Shown here one piece after another: positions 50,583-58,409 of a DNA stretch of 64,000 nt. The stretch covers positions 1 through 64,000 of the forward strand of contig CAIVVM010000063.1 of assembly GCA_903909375.1 (NCBI GenBank). The letters run 5' to 3'. Positions within the stretch are counted from its first letter, which is position 1, and every line of letters begins with the position of its first letter. A program made the position numbers and the translations under genes. This DNA comes from an uncultured Alphaproteobacteria bacterium. Lineage in GTDB: Bacteria > Pseudomonadota > Alphaproteobacteria > Caulobacterales > Caulobacteraceae. The notes below the pieces were generated by a model that made no database searches, was not told the origin of the DNA, and worked only from the letters and a program-made list of their open reading frames with translations.

Positions 50583-53500
50583 ATGAAACCAGTGAAGACG
50601 CTTCTGATCGCCAACCGTGGCGAAATCGCCGTGCGGATTGCGCGGACCGCCGCCGAGTTGGGGATCGCCACGGTGGCGATCTATTCCGAGGACGACGCCG
50701 CCTCGCTTCACACGCGCAAGACCGACACTGCAGTGGGCCTCAAGGGCGCCGGCCCGGCGGCCTATCTCGATATTGATCAGGTGGTGTCTGCGGCTCTGGC
50801 CAGCGGCGCCGACGCTGTCCATCCGGGCTATGGCTTCCTGAGCGAGAACGCTGCATTTGCGCGAGCCTGCGCCGCGGCCGGCCTCACATTCGTCGGCCCC
50901 ACGCCCGAGACACTGGAACTGTTTGGCGACAAGGGCAGGGCGCGGGCGCTGGCGCAGCAGTGCAAGGTTCCGGTGCTGGCCGGGACTGATGGTCCGACAA
51001 CTCTGGAGGCCGCGAAGGCCTTTCTCGCCGCCCATGGCCCCGTGATGGTCAAGGCGGTGGCGGGCGGCGGCGGGCGAGGCATGCGGCCGGCCACCACCCT
51101 GGCTGAGCTGGAACAGGCCTTTGAGCGGTGTGCGTCCGAGGCGCTTTCGGCCTTCGGCAACGGCGACCTCTATGTCGAGCGATTTCTGGCCCGCGCCCGC
51201 CACATCGAGGTGCAGATCATCGGGGACGGCGCCACGGTCAGTCATCTCTATGACCGCGAGTGTTCGCTGCAGCGCCAGCGCCAGAAGGTGGTGGAGGTCG
51301 CCCCCGCCGATACGGTGTCGCCTGCTGTCCGTCAGCGGTTGTTCGATCACGCCGTCGCGCTGGCCCAGGCCGCGGGCTATCGCAGCCTGGGGACCATGGA
51401 GTTCCTGGTCGATGGCGAAGACCTGGTCTTCATCGAGGGCAATGCGCGGCTGCAGGTCGAACACACCGTCACCGAGGAAATCCTTGGCCTGGACCTGGTG
51501 GCCCTGCAGCTACGGATCGCGTCCGGCGCCACGCTACCGGATCTGGCCCTGACGCAGGCCGAGGCGCCGAAGCCGCGCGGACATGCGGTACAGGTCCGCA
51601 TCAATCTGGAAACCATGGCCGCCGATGGATCGGCCAGGCCGGCCGGCGGCCTGTTGAGCGCCTTCGAACCGCCCGCCGGTCCCGGAGTGCGGGTAGATGG
51701 GTTCGGCTACGCCGGCTATCGCACCAGCGCCCGCTTTGACAGCCTGCTGGCCAAGCTGATCGTTCACGCGGGGATGGGCGGATTGTCGGCCGCCATGGCC
51801 AAGGCCTACCGTGCGCTGTCTGAATTCCGCCTGGAGGGTTCGGCCAGCAACATCGGCTTCCTGCAGACCCTGCTGGCCCATCCGGCCGTGTCTGCCGGTG
51901 AGGTCCACACCCGCTTCATCGAGGAGCATATGGCCGAGCTGGCCGTGACGCCGGACGCCCACCGCCGCCTCTACTTCGACGCCGCCCCTTCAGGCGCCAG
52001 GGCCGCACCGAAACGGGCGGGCTATCAGATCGATGCGGTCGATCCGCTGGCCGTGCTGGCGCTGGGGAAGGAAACCGTCGAAGTCGCCGAGATCGACGAC
52101 GCGCCGGATGGCCCGGAAGGAACCCGGCCGCTACGCGCGCCTCTTCAGGGCACGGTGATCAGCGTTTCGGTCGCGGTCGGCGACACCGTCCGCGCGGGGC
52201 AGCCGCTGATGATCATGGAGGCCATGAAAATGGAGCACGTGATCACAGCCGAGGTTTCGGGGATTGTCCGCCAGGTCAGCGTCGAGGCGGGCGATACAGT
52301 CTTTGACGACCATCCGCTGGCTTTCATCGAGGAAACCGGGATCGAGGGTGGCGACGAGGTCGCTGCCGAGGCGATCGACCTCGATTTCATCCGGCCCGAT
52401 CTGGCCGAGGTGCTGGACCGCCATCGTCGCACCCTGGATGAGGCGCGACCCGAGGCGGTGGCCCGGCGTCGCAAGACGATGCAACGGACAGCGCGGGAGA
52501 ACGTCGCCGATCTGGTCGACCCCGGCAGCTTTGTCGAGTACGGCCCCCTGGTGGTGGCGGCGCGACGGCGGCGCAACACTCTGGAAGAGCTGATCGACAC
52601 CACCCCCGCCGACGGCATGATCATGGGCCTGGCCCAGGTCAACGGCGCACTGTTCCCCGAGGACAAGGCCCGCTGCGCCGTGATGAGCTATGACTATACC
52701 GTGCTGGCCGGCACCCAGGGCGGCAACAACCACTGGAAGCTCGACCGCATGGCGGAGCTCGCCGAGAAGTGGCGGCTGCCGGTGGTGTTCTTCACCGAGG
52801 GCGGCGGCGGACGGCCGGGGGACACCGAGGGCGGCGGCTTTACCCGCGGATTCGAGTTCTGGGGGCGGCTCTCAGGGGCAGTGCCGCTGGTGGGGGTGAA
52901 TTCCGGCCGCTGTTTCGCGGGCAACGCCGCGATCCTCGGCTGCTGCGACGTGATCATCGCGACGAAGGACTCCGCGCTGGGTATGGGCGGTCCGGCAATG
53001 GTGGAGGGCGGGGGCCTGGGCGTGTTCCGGCCCGAGGAAATCGGTCCCATCAAGGTGATGCAGGAAAACGGCACCATCGACGTTTTGGTGGAGGACGAGG
53101 AAGAGGCCGTCCATGTCGCGAAGAAGTATCTCTCGTATTTCCAGGGTCCGCTCAGCGAGTGGTCCTGCGCCGACCAGCGCCTGCTGCGCCGCGCGATCCC
53201 GGAGAACCGCCTGCGCGTCTACGATATCCGCAAGGTCATCGAGCTGATCGCCGACAAGGACAGCGTGCTGGAGCTGCGCCCGAAATTCGGCCTGGCCATG
53301 GTCACCGCCTTCATCCGGATCGAAGGCCGCCCGGTGGGCGTGTTCGCCAACAACCCGATGCATCTGGGCGGCGCCATCGACAGTGACGCCTCCGACAAGG
53401 CCGCCCGCTTCCTGCAGCTTTGCGAGGCGTTCGACATTCCGGTGGTGTCGCTCTCGGACACGCCCGGCAACATGGTGGGCCCGGAAGCCGAGAAAACCGG

Positions 53501-53933
53501 CCTGATCCGCCACTGTTCACGGCTGTTCGTCATCGGCGCCAACCTGACCATTCCGATCTTCTCGGTGGTGCTGCGCAAGAGCTACGGCCTCGGCGCCATC
53601 GCCATGACCGGCGGCAGCTATCAGGGCTCCATGTTCTGCGTCTCCTGGCCCACCGGCGAGTTCGGCGGCATGGGGCTGGAGGGCTCGGTCAAGCTGGGCT
53701 ACCGCAATGAACTGGCCGCCATCGCCGACCCGGCCGAACGCAAGGCGAAGTTCGACGAGATGGTCGCCCAGGCCTACGCCCGCGGAAAGGCGCTCAGCCA
53801 GGGCAGCGGCGTACAGCTGGATGATGTCATCGATCCCGCCGAGACGCGCCGCTGGATCATGGGCGGCCTCAAGAGCCTGCCGCCGGTTCCGCCGCGGACG
53901 GGTAAGAAGCTCAGGTGGATCGACAGCTGGTAG
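50583..53933 (+). CDS. Single-chain biotin-dependent acyl-CoA carboxylase (BC-BCCP-CT)
   Basis: A 1116-residue enzyme holding all three carboxylase activities. Biotin carboxylase: MKPVKTLLIANRGEIAVRIA, HPGYGFLSENAAFARAC, VAGGGGRGMRP, and FIEGNARLQVEHTVTE (residues 1-450). The biotinyl domain has EAMKMEH with the biotin Lys at K549. The C-terminal carboxyltransferase (about 610-1116) shows VMSYDYTVLAGTQGGNNHWK, FTEGGGGRPGDTEGGG and the CoA-site GGSYQGSMFCVSWPTGEFGG. The layout and size resemble the long-chain acyl-CoA carboxylase of mycobacteria. ATG 50583 precedes MKPVK; upstream in-frame codons add a basic stretch without similarity. Substrate chain length is unknown. Confidence 0.9.
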   Translation: MKPVKTLLIANRGEIAVRIARTAAELGIATVAIYSEDDAASLHTRKTDTAVGLKGAGPAAYLDIDQVVSAALASGADAVHPGYGFLSENAAFARACAAAGLTFVGPTPETLELFGDKGRARALAQQCKVPVLAGTDGPTTLEAAKAFLAAHGPVMVKAVAGGGGRGMRPATTLAELEQAFERCASEALSAFGNGDLYVERFLARARHIEVQIIGDGATVSHLYDRECSLQRQRQKVVEVAPADTVSPAVRQRLFDHAVALAQAAGYRSLGTMEFLVDGEDLVFIEGNARLQVEHTVTEEILGLDLVALQLRIASGATLPDLALTQAEAPKPRGHAVQVRINLETMAADGSARPAGGLLSAFEPPAGPGVRVDGFGYAGYRTSARFDSLLAKLIVHAGMGGLSAAMAKAYRALSEFRLEGSASNIGFLQTLLAHPAVSAGEVHTRFIEEHMAELAVTPDAHRRLYFDAAPSGARAAPKRAGYQIDAVDPLAVLALGKETVEVAEIDDAPDGPEGTRPLRAPLQGTVISVSVAVGDTVRAGQPLMIMEAMKMEHVITAEVSGIVRQVSVEAGDTVFDDHPLAFIEETGIEGGDEVAAEAIDLDFIRPDLAEVLDRHRRTLDEARPEAVARRRKTMQRTARENVADLVDPGSFVEYGPLVVAARRRRNTLEELIDTTPADGMIMGLAQVNGALFPEDKARCAVMSYDYTVLAGTQGGNNHWKLDRMAELAEKWRLPVVFFTEGGGGRPGDTEGGGFTRGFEFWGRLSGAVPLVGVNSGRCFAGNAAILGCCDVIIATKDSALGMGGPAMVEGGGLGVFRPEEIGPIKVMQENGTIDVLVEDEEEAVHVAKKYLSYFQGPLSEWSCADQRLLRRAIPENRLRVYDIRKVIELIADKDSVLELRPKFGLAMVTAFIRIEGRPVGVFANNPMHLGGAIDSDASDKAARFLQLCEAFDIPVVSLSDTPGNMVGPEAEKTGLIRHCSRLFVIGANLTIPIFSVVLRKSYGLGAIAMTGGSYQGSMFCVSWPTGEFGGMGLEGSVKLGYRNELAAIADPAERKAKFDEMVAQAYARGKALSQGSGVQLDDVIDPAETRRWIMGGLKSLPPVPPRTGKKLRWIDSW

Positions 53934-54046
53934 ACGCGAGCCGCAGGTTTCGGCCGCGCTATACCGCCTGACGCAAGGTCACGGTTGCCAGTGGCCCCCC
54001 AGAGCCTACCGTCTCGCAAACAGAATGACTTCAAGGGGAAACGTCT

Positions 54047-55534
54047 TTGGATCTGGCAGATGAGCGCGCAGTCGGTTCACCCGCAGCGACACCTTCCGAT
54101 CCGCCCCGGCTGAAAATCGGCCTCAAGTTCTTCTACGCCTTCGGGCAGACAGTGGAGTCGGGCTACCTCACGGTCGCGCCCTTCATCTTCTTCTACTACA
54201 CGGCGGTGCTGGGGCTTTCCGGCAGCATGGTCGGTCTGGCGCTGGCCATCAGCACGGTCATCGACGCCATTCTGGATCCGCTGATCGGCTCCTGGTCAGA
54301 CAATATCCGCTCCAGGTTCGGGCGACGGCTGCCGATGATGCTGATGGGCGCGCCGCTCATGGCCCTGACGCTCGGCTTGCTGTTCGCGCCGCCTCTGGCC
54401 CTGGCGCCCTTCGTCCTGTTCCTCTGGCTGACGGTGATGAAGATGGCGCTGCGAGGGTTCGCCTCCGTGTTCAACCTTCCCTACTTCGCCCTCGGCGCGG
54501 AGATGGCTGACGGCTATGTGGAGCGATCCAGTGTCGTCGCCTGGCGCACCGTGGCGGGCATTCTGGTCGGCGTGCTGATCACGATCCTGGCCTATTCCAT
54601 ATTCTTCTCCCGGGCGGGCGGATTGCAGGGACAGGCCAACTATCCGCCGTTCGGCTGGACCATGGCGGCGATGTGTCTGGTCGGCGGCGCTATCTGCTGC
54701 CTGGGCATCTGGCGCTTCGCCGCCAGCCTTCCGCAGCCGATGACGGCGAGGCAATCCGTGCTGCGCTCCCTGGGACCGGAACTCCTCGAGATTTTCCGCA
54801 ACACCTCGTTCCGGACGCTCTTTTTCTCGGCCCTGGTGATCTATGTGGGCGTCGGCATGAACGCGACGCTGAACAGCCACGCCTATGTCTTCGCCTGGCG
54901 GATTCAGCCGGCCACGATCCAGACGATCACCTTCGCCTACCTCTTCGGCCTGCTGATCGGCGTGCCGATCACGCCGCTGCTGCTCCGGCGGCTGGAAAAG
55001 CGGTCCGCCGTCCTGCTGGGTCTGGCCATGGTCATCGCCACCTGGATCGCTCTGCCCAGCCTGAGGGCTGCAGGCGTGTTGACCCCGACCGGAACGGACG
55101 CCCTGCCCTGGCTGGCGGGCAATATCTTCATCGCCGGCGTCGGCACGGGCTTCCTGGCCATCGCCTATCCCTCGATGATGGCCGACGCGGCCGACGAGCA
55201 TGAGGTGAAGTTCGGCGCCCGTCGCGAGGGGCTCTATTTCGCAGGGCTGGGCTTTGCCGCGAAGTCGGCCGCAGGAATCGGCCAGCTTCTGGCCGGTGTG
55301 GCCCTGGATGTCCTGCGCTTCCCCAAGGAAGCCGGCCGTCAGGTGGGCGCGGTCCTGCCGGAAGACCTTATCCGCCACCTGATGATCCTGTGGGGGCCGC
55401 TGCCCGCCATCCTGGCCATCGTCTCCGCCGTGATGCTGCTGCCCTACGTGATCACGCGGACACGCCACGAGGACATCGCCGCCGCGCTCAAGATCAAGCG
55501 CGCCGAGGACGTCAGTGCGGGACGTAGCTCCTGA
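54047..55534 (+). CDS. GPH-family sugar/cation symporter (MFS)
   Basis: A 495-residue inner-membrane transporter with 12 helices of the glycoside-pentoside-hexuronide:cation symporter family (MelB-like): LKIGLKFFYAFGQTVESGYL, FFYYTAVLGLSGSMVGLALA, VIDAILDPLIGSWSDNIRSR and RFGRRLPMML. Helix-1/2 aspartates (IDAILDP) fit a cation site. The start is TTG at 54047 with a strong AAGGGGAA ribosome site 6 bases away. Substrate could be a sugar or organic acid. Its last 23 bases overlap the end of the opposing VWA gene. Confidence 0.85.
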   Translation: MDLADERAVGSPAATPSDPPRLKIGLKFFYAFGQTVESGYLTVAPFIFFYYTAVLGLSGSMVGLALAISTVIDAILDPLIGSWSDNIRSRFGRRLPMMLMGAPLMALTLGLLFAPPLALAPFVLFLWLTVMKMALRGFASVFNLPYFALGAEMADGYVERSSVVAWRTVAGILVGVLITILAYSIFFSRAGGLQGQANYPPFGWTMAAMCLVGGAICCLGIWRFAASLPQPMTARQSVLRSLGPELLEIFRNTSFRTLFFSALVIYVGVGMNATLNSHAYVFAWRIQPATIQTITFAYLFGLLIGVPITPLLLRRLEKRSAVLLGLAMVIATWIALPSLRAAGVLTPTGTDALPWLAGNIFIAGVGTGFLAIAYPSMMADAADEHEVKFGARREGLYFAGLGFAAKSAAGIGQLLAGVALDVLRFPKEAGRQVGAVLPEDLIRHLMILWGPLPAILAIVSAVMLLPYVITRTRHEDIAAALKIKRAEDVSAGRSS

Positions 55535-56876
55535 GCACGTCCTCGATGATGCGTTCCAGCTGCTCCAGGTTCCCGCACTGCTTGGCCACATGGCAGAAGC
55601 GCGCATAGCGGTGCATGACGCTGTCGCCCTGGGACCAGTAGCTCTCGGGTTCGGGGTTCAGCCAGATGACGGCGCGCGCGCGATCGTGGATCTGGCGCAT
55701 GATATCCAGCCGTGGGTCGGCGAAGTTTGAGCGTCCGTCGCCCAGGAAGATCACCGTGGTCCGGCGGTCGATCTTGTCCAGATGCTGCTCGGCGAAGTCC
55801 TGCAGCGAGCGGCCGTAGTCGGTCTGCTGGAAGCCGATCTGCTGCAGCACCTTGAGGATCGCGGTGTCGACGCCGTGGTCATCCAGGATGTCGTTGACGC
55901 TGATCATCCGGCCAGAGAAGGCGAAGGCCTCCATCCGCTCGACCACCTCGTTCAGCGAATAGAGGAAGGTCAGCAGGAACTGGGCCGAGGCGGCCACCGA
56001 CTTCGACACATCGCAGATCGCCACGATCGACGGCTTGTCGACCTTCTTCACCTTCCAGAGGATCTCGAACGGCACCCCGCCATAGCCCATGGAGCGGCGC
56101 AGGGTCTTGCGGACGTCCAGATGCCCCTTGCGGGCGGTCCGGCGGCGGCGCGAATACTTGGCGGCCAACCGCTTGGCCATCTTCTTCACCATCGCCTGCA
56201 TCAGGACGTAGTCGACAGGGTCGACCCCGCCATCGGCGTTCAACTGCTTGCGCAGCAGCCGCTCCTCCCGCAACTCCCGGGCCGAGCCGGCGGCATAGAG
56301 GTCGTGTTGCCGGGCCACATAGGTCTGGGCCTGTTCGAACAGGCTGCGGCGGGCCTCATCAAGGCGATTGGCCAGGCCCTCGCCCTGGCCATCCGGCATA
56401 CGGCGGGCGTTGGCGATGATCCGCTCGATCTCCTCCAGGCCCATCTCTTCCAGCAGCCGCCGCGTCAGGCGCGAGCGCTGGGTGGTGAGGCGGATGTCGG
56501 CGACATTGGCGCGGGCCGCGGCGGCTTCCATGACCTGCTGTATGGCGGTGGCGTCGCCTTGCAGCACGGCCTGCGCCAGAGGCGAGCCCTCGGCCTGGGC
56601 CATGTCCTGTTCAGAAGGCTCGCCTTGCTCTGAGTCCTTGCCGCCCGGCGGCAGGGTGACAAGGTCGCGGCTGAAGAAGGTCTCGAACACGCCCTCGAAC
56701 CGTTCCACCTCGTCGGCGGTCTTGGCCAGGGTCACGCAGAGCGCGTCCTTGAACAGCTCGCGGTCGCCGTAACCGGTCACCAGTACCGCACGGCTGGCGT
56801 CGATCGCCTCGGCCGGAGAAATCCGGACGTCAGCGGCCCGCAAGGCGCGGAAAAACTGTTCGAGGGTGTGCTGCAC
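55512..56876 (-). CDS. CoxE-like VWA-domain protein
   Basis: A 454-residue protein with a C-terminal von Willebrand A domain: SIVAICDVSKSVAASAQFLL carries a MIDAS-like DxSxS start, then ISVNDILDDHGVDTAILKVL and TTVIFLGDGRSNFADPRLDI. The N-terminal half (TLEQFFRALRAADVRISPAE, AIDASRAVLVTGYGDRELF) is the CoxE region. It belongs to MoxR/VWA pairs that act as chaperone-like assembly factors for metal enzymes such as CO dehydrogenase. The MoxR partner lies upstream on the same strand, but a REP doublet separates them. It overlaps the symporter gene by 23 bases. Confidence 0.9.
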   Translation of the reverse strand: MQHTLEQFFRALRAADVRISPAEAIDASRAVLVTGYGDRELFKDALCVTLAKTADEVERFEGVFETFFSRDLVTLPPGGKDSEQGEPSEQDMAQAEGSPLAQAVLQGDATAIQQVMEAAAARANVADIRLTTQRSRLTRRLLEEMGLEEIERIIANARRMPDGQGEGLANRLDEARRSLFEQAQTYVARQHDLYAAGSARELREERLLRKQLNADGGVDPVDYVLMQAMVKKMAKRLAAKYSRRRRTARKGHLDVRKTLRRSMGYGGVPFEILWKVKKVDKPSIVAICDVSKSVAASAQFLLTFLYSLNEVVERMEAFAFSGRMISVNDILDDHGVDTAILKVLQQIGFQQTDYGRSLQDFAEQHLDKIDRRTTVIFLGDGRSNFADPRLDIMRQIHDRARAVIWLNPEPESYWSQGDSVMHRYARFCHVAKQCGNLEQLERIIEDVLRSYVPH

Positions 56877-56880
56877 TAAC

Positions 56881-57003
56881 GCTCATCCCGGCGAATGCCG
56901 GGACCCAGATGGATAGACTCTGACGCACGTGCGCAAGCCGCGGCGCCACTCCAACCCACATCGATGCTCTTCGATCTGGGTCCCGGCATTCGCCGGGATG
57001 AGC
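56881..57003. repeat. REP-like palindrome doublet (inverted pair)
   Basis: Two arms of 30 bases (56881-56910 and 56974-57003) are perfect inverted copies. Each contains a 6-bp hairpin CCCGGC-GAAT-GCCGGG followed by ACCCAGAT. The 63 bases between them are unique. This is the layout of REP/BIME elements mobilised by REP-associated transposases and is abundant in many alphaproteobacterial genomes. It fills the whole moxR-vwa gap. Confidence 0.85.
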
Positions 57004-57024
57004 GGCAGTAGGGTGAGAGCGGGC

Positions 57025-57969
57025 TCATCGCCGGTGCATCAGTTCCGAGATCTGCGGCTCGATCGCCTCGATGTCCTGCTCGAACTTCAGGATCACGTTC
57101 AGCGTGTCGCGCACCATGTCGGGGCTCAGGCTGTCAGCGTGCAGCAGGATCAGGGCGCGGGCCCAGTCGACCGTCTCGGAGATCGACGGCGGCTTGCGCA
57201 GGTCGAGCGTGCGAAGGGTCTGGACGAACGCGACGAGCTCCTTCGTGAGGCCAGCCTCGATACCCGGCACCCGCGTCGCCACGATGCGCTCTTCCAGCGA
57301 CGCCTCGGGCAGCGGGATATGCAGGTGAAGGCAGCGGCGCTTCAAGGCGTCGCCCAGGTCGCGGACGTTGTTGGAGGTCAGGAACACCAGCGGTGGCGTC
57401 TTGGCCTTGATCACGCCCAGCTCGGGCACCGACACCTGATAGGCCGACAGCACCTCCAGCAGGAAGGCTTCGAAGGCCTCGTCCGATTTGTCGACCTCGT
57501 CGATCAGCAGGACGCAGCCGTCGTCCTCGCGCAGCGCCTTCATCAGCGGGCGGGGCTCAAGGAAGGGCTCGGAGAAGAACAGGTCGCCCATGCCGTGCAG
57601 GCGCACCATGGCGGCGTCCATGTCGGGCGCGTCGGCCAGCGCCTCACCCATCCGGTCCTTCAGGATCTGGGTATAGAGGAGCTGCTTGCCGTACTTCCAC
57701 TCGTAGAGGGCCTTGGACTCATCCAGTCCCTCGTAACACTGCATCCGGATCAGCGGCAGGCCGAGCAGGGCCGATGTCGAGAGCGCCAGCTCCGTCTTGC
57801 CGACGCCGGCTGAGCCTTCCACCAGGATCGGCTTCTGCAGATTCACCGCCATGTAGAGCGCGGTCGCGATCCTGCGCGACGCGATGTAGCCGACGCCGCC
57901 AAGGCCCTCGATCAGAGCGTCCACCGACGCCAACGGATCGGCCGCGCCTGTTGCGCGCGCGGTCGTCAT
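57025..57969 (-). CDS. MoxR family AAA+ ATPase
   Basis: A 314-residue AAA+ chaperone. Walker A is VEGSAGVGKTELALS, Walker B is CVLLIDEVDKSDEAFEAF, sensor 1 is VFLTSNNVRDLGDALKRR, and the C-terminal lid contains LRTLDLRKPPSISETVDWAR. It would remodel or load cofactor into a target enzyme with the VWA protein; the molybdoenzyme at 47.7-50.3 kb is a possible but unproven client. ATG 57969 is used; a TTG at 57981 would add four residues. Divergent from the secreted protein gene at 58099. Confidence 0.92.
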   Translation of the reverse strand: MTTARATGAADPLASVDALIEGLGGVGYIASRRIATALYMAVNLQKPILVEGSAGVGKTELALSTSALLGLPLIRMQCYEGLDESKALYEWKYGKQLLYTQILKDRMGEALADAPDMDAAMVRLHGMGDLFFSEPFLEPRPLMKALREDDGCVLLIDEVDKSDEAFEAFLLEVLSAYQVSVPELGVIKAKTPPLVFLTSNNVRDLGDALKRRCLHLHIPLPEASLEERIVATRVPGIEAGLTKELVAFVQTLRTLDLRKPPSISETVDWARALILLHADSLSPDMVRDTLNVILKFEQDIEAIEPQISELMHRR

Positions 57970-58014
57970 GGAAGTGCTCAAGGGCTCGATCTTTCGAATA
58001 GGGCGCGCCGGACG

Positions 58015-58030
58015 CCAAACAAGCGTTTGG
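58015..58030. promoter_or_regulatory. 16-bp palindrome between moxR and the EAL operon
   Basis: CCAAAC-AAGC-GTTTGG is a perfect inverted repeat with 6-bp arms, 46 bases before moxR and 69 bases before the secreted protein gene, in the shared divergent region. Its size fits an operator; the regulator is unknown. Confidence 0.4.
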
Positions 58031-58098
58031 ATTGCCGTGCATTCCCTTTGAAATCAAGCTTTACGGCGAATTCACCAAGAGCGGGTAGCCGGAAGCGC

Positions 58099-58407
58099 AT
58101 GCTTCGGTTCGCGCTCTCTGCGGTCGTCCTCTGTCTCGCGGGCAATGCGCGAGCGGCGGGACTTGATCTAACGCCTGCAACAGGCGCCGGTCGTCCTGTT
58201 GCGGACGCGGTCGTGACGGTGCGCCCGGATGCTGGCGTGCAGGGCGTGGCAAGACCTTCGGGTTCCTTCCCCGTGGCCCGCAACTCTGAACCCAAGCTCT
58301 CCGGTCGCGACGAAACCCGTCGGGTGATTCTCCCGACAACCGGGTATCTGTCCCTGGGGTGGACCGGTGACCTGAAGTCCTCGTGGCTCCGGCGCGGCGG
58401 CTACTGA
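58099..58407 (+). CDS. Shrunken plastocyanin-like ('methylamine utilization'-type) secreted protein
   Basis: A 102-residue protein with a signal peptide (MLRFALSAVVLCLAGNARAA). The segment GRPVADAVVTVRPDAG and later LSGRDETRRVILPTTGYLSLG match the two ends of a periplasmic copper-type protein family of about 200 residues found beside GGDEF/EAL genes (normally LYGRDETR...GTVALGCNIHDWM). The middle part, which carries the metal-binding HxVYSFS region, is missing, and the Cys and His of the GCNIHD motif are replaced (GWTGDL). It ends 2 bases before the EAL gene ATG. It may be a degenerate remnant or a minimal ligand-binding partner. Confidence 0.6.
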   Translation: MLRFALSAVVLCLAGNARAAGLDLTPATGAGRPVADAVVTVRPDAGVQGVARPSGSFPVARNSEPKLSGRDETRRVILPTTGYLSLGWTGDLKSSWLRRGGY

Positions 58408-58409
58408 AA

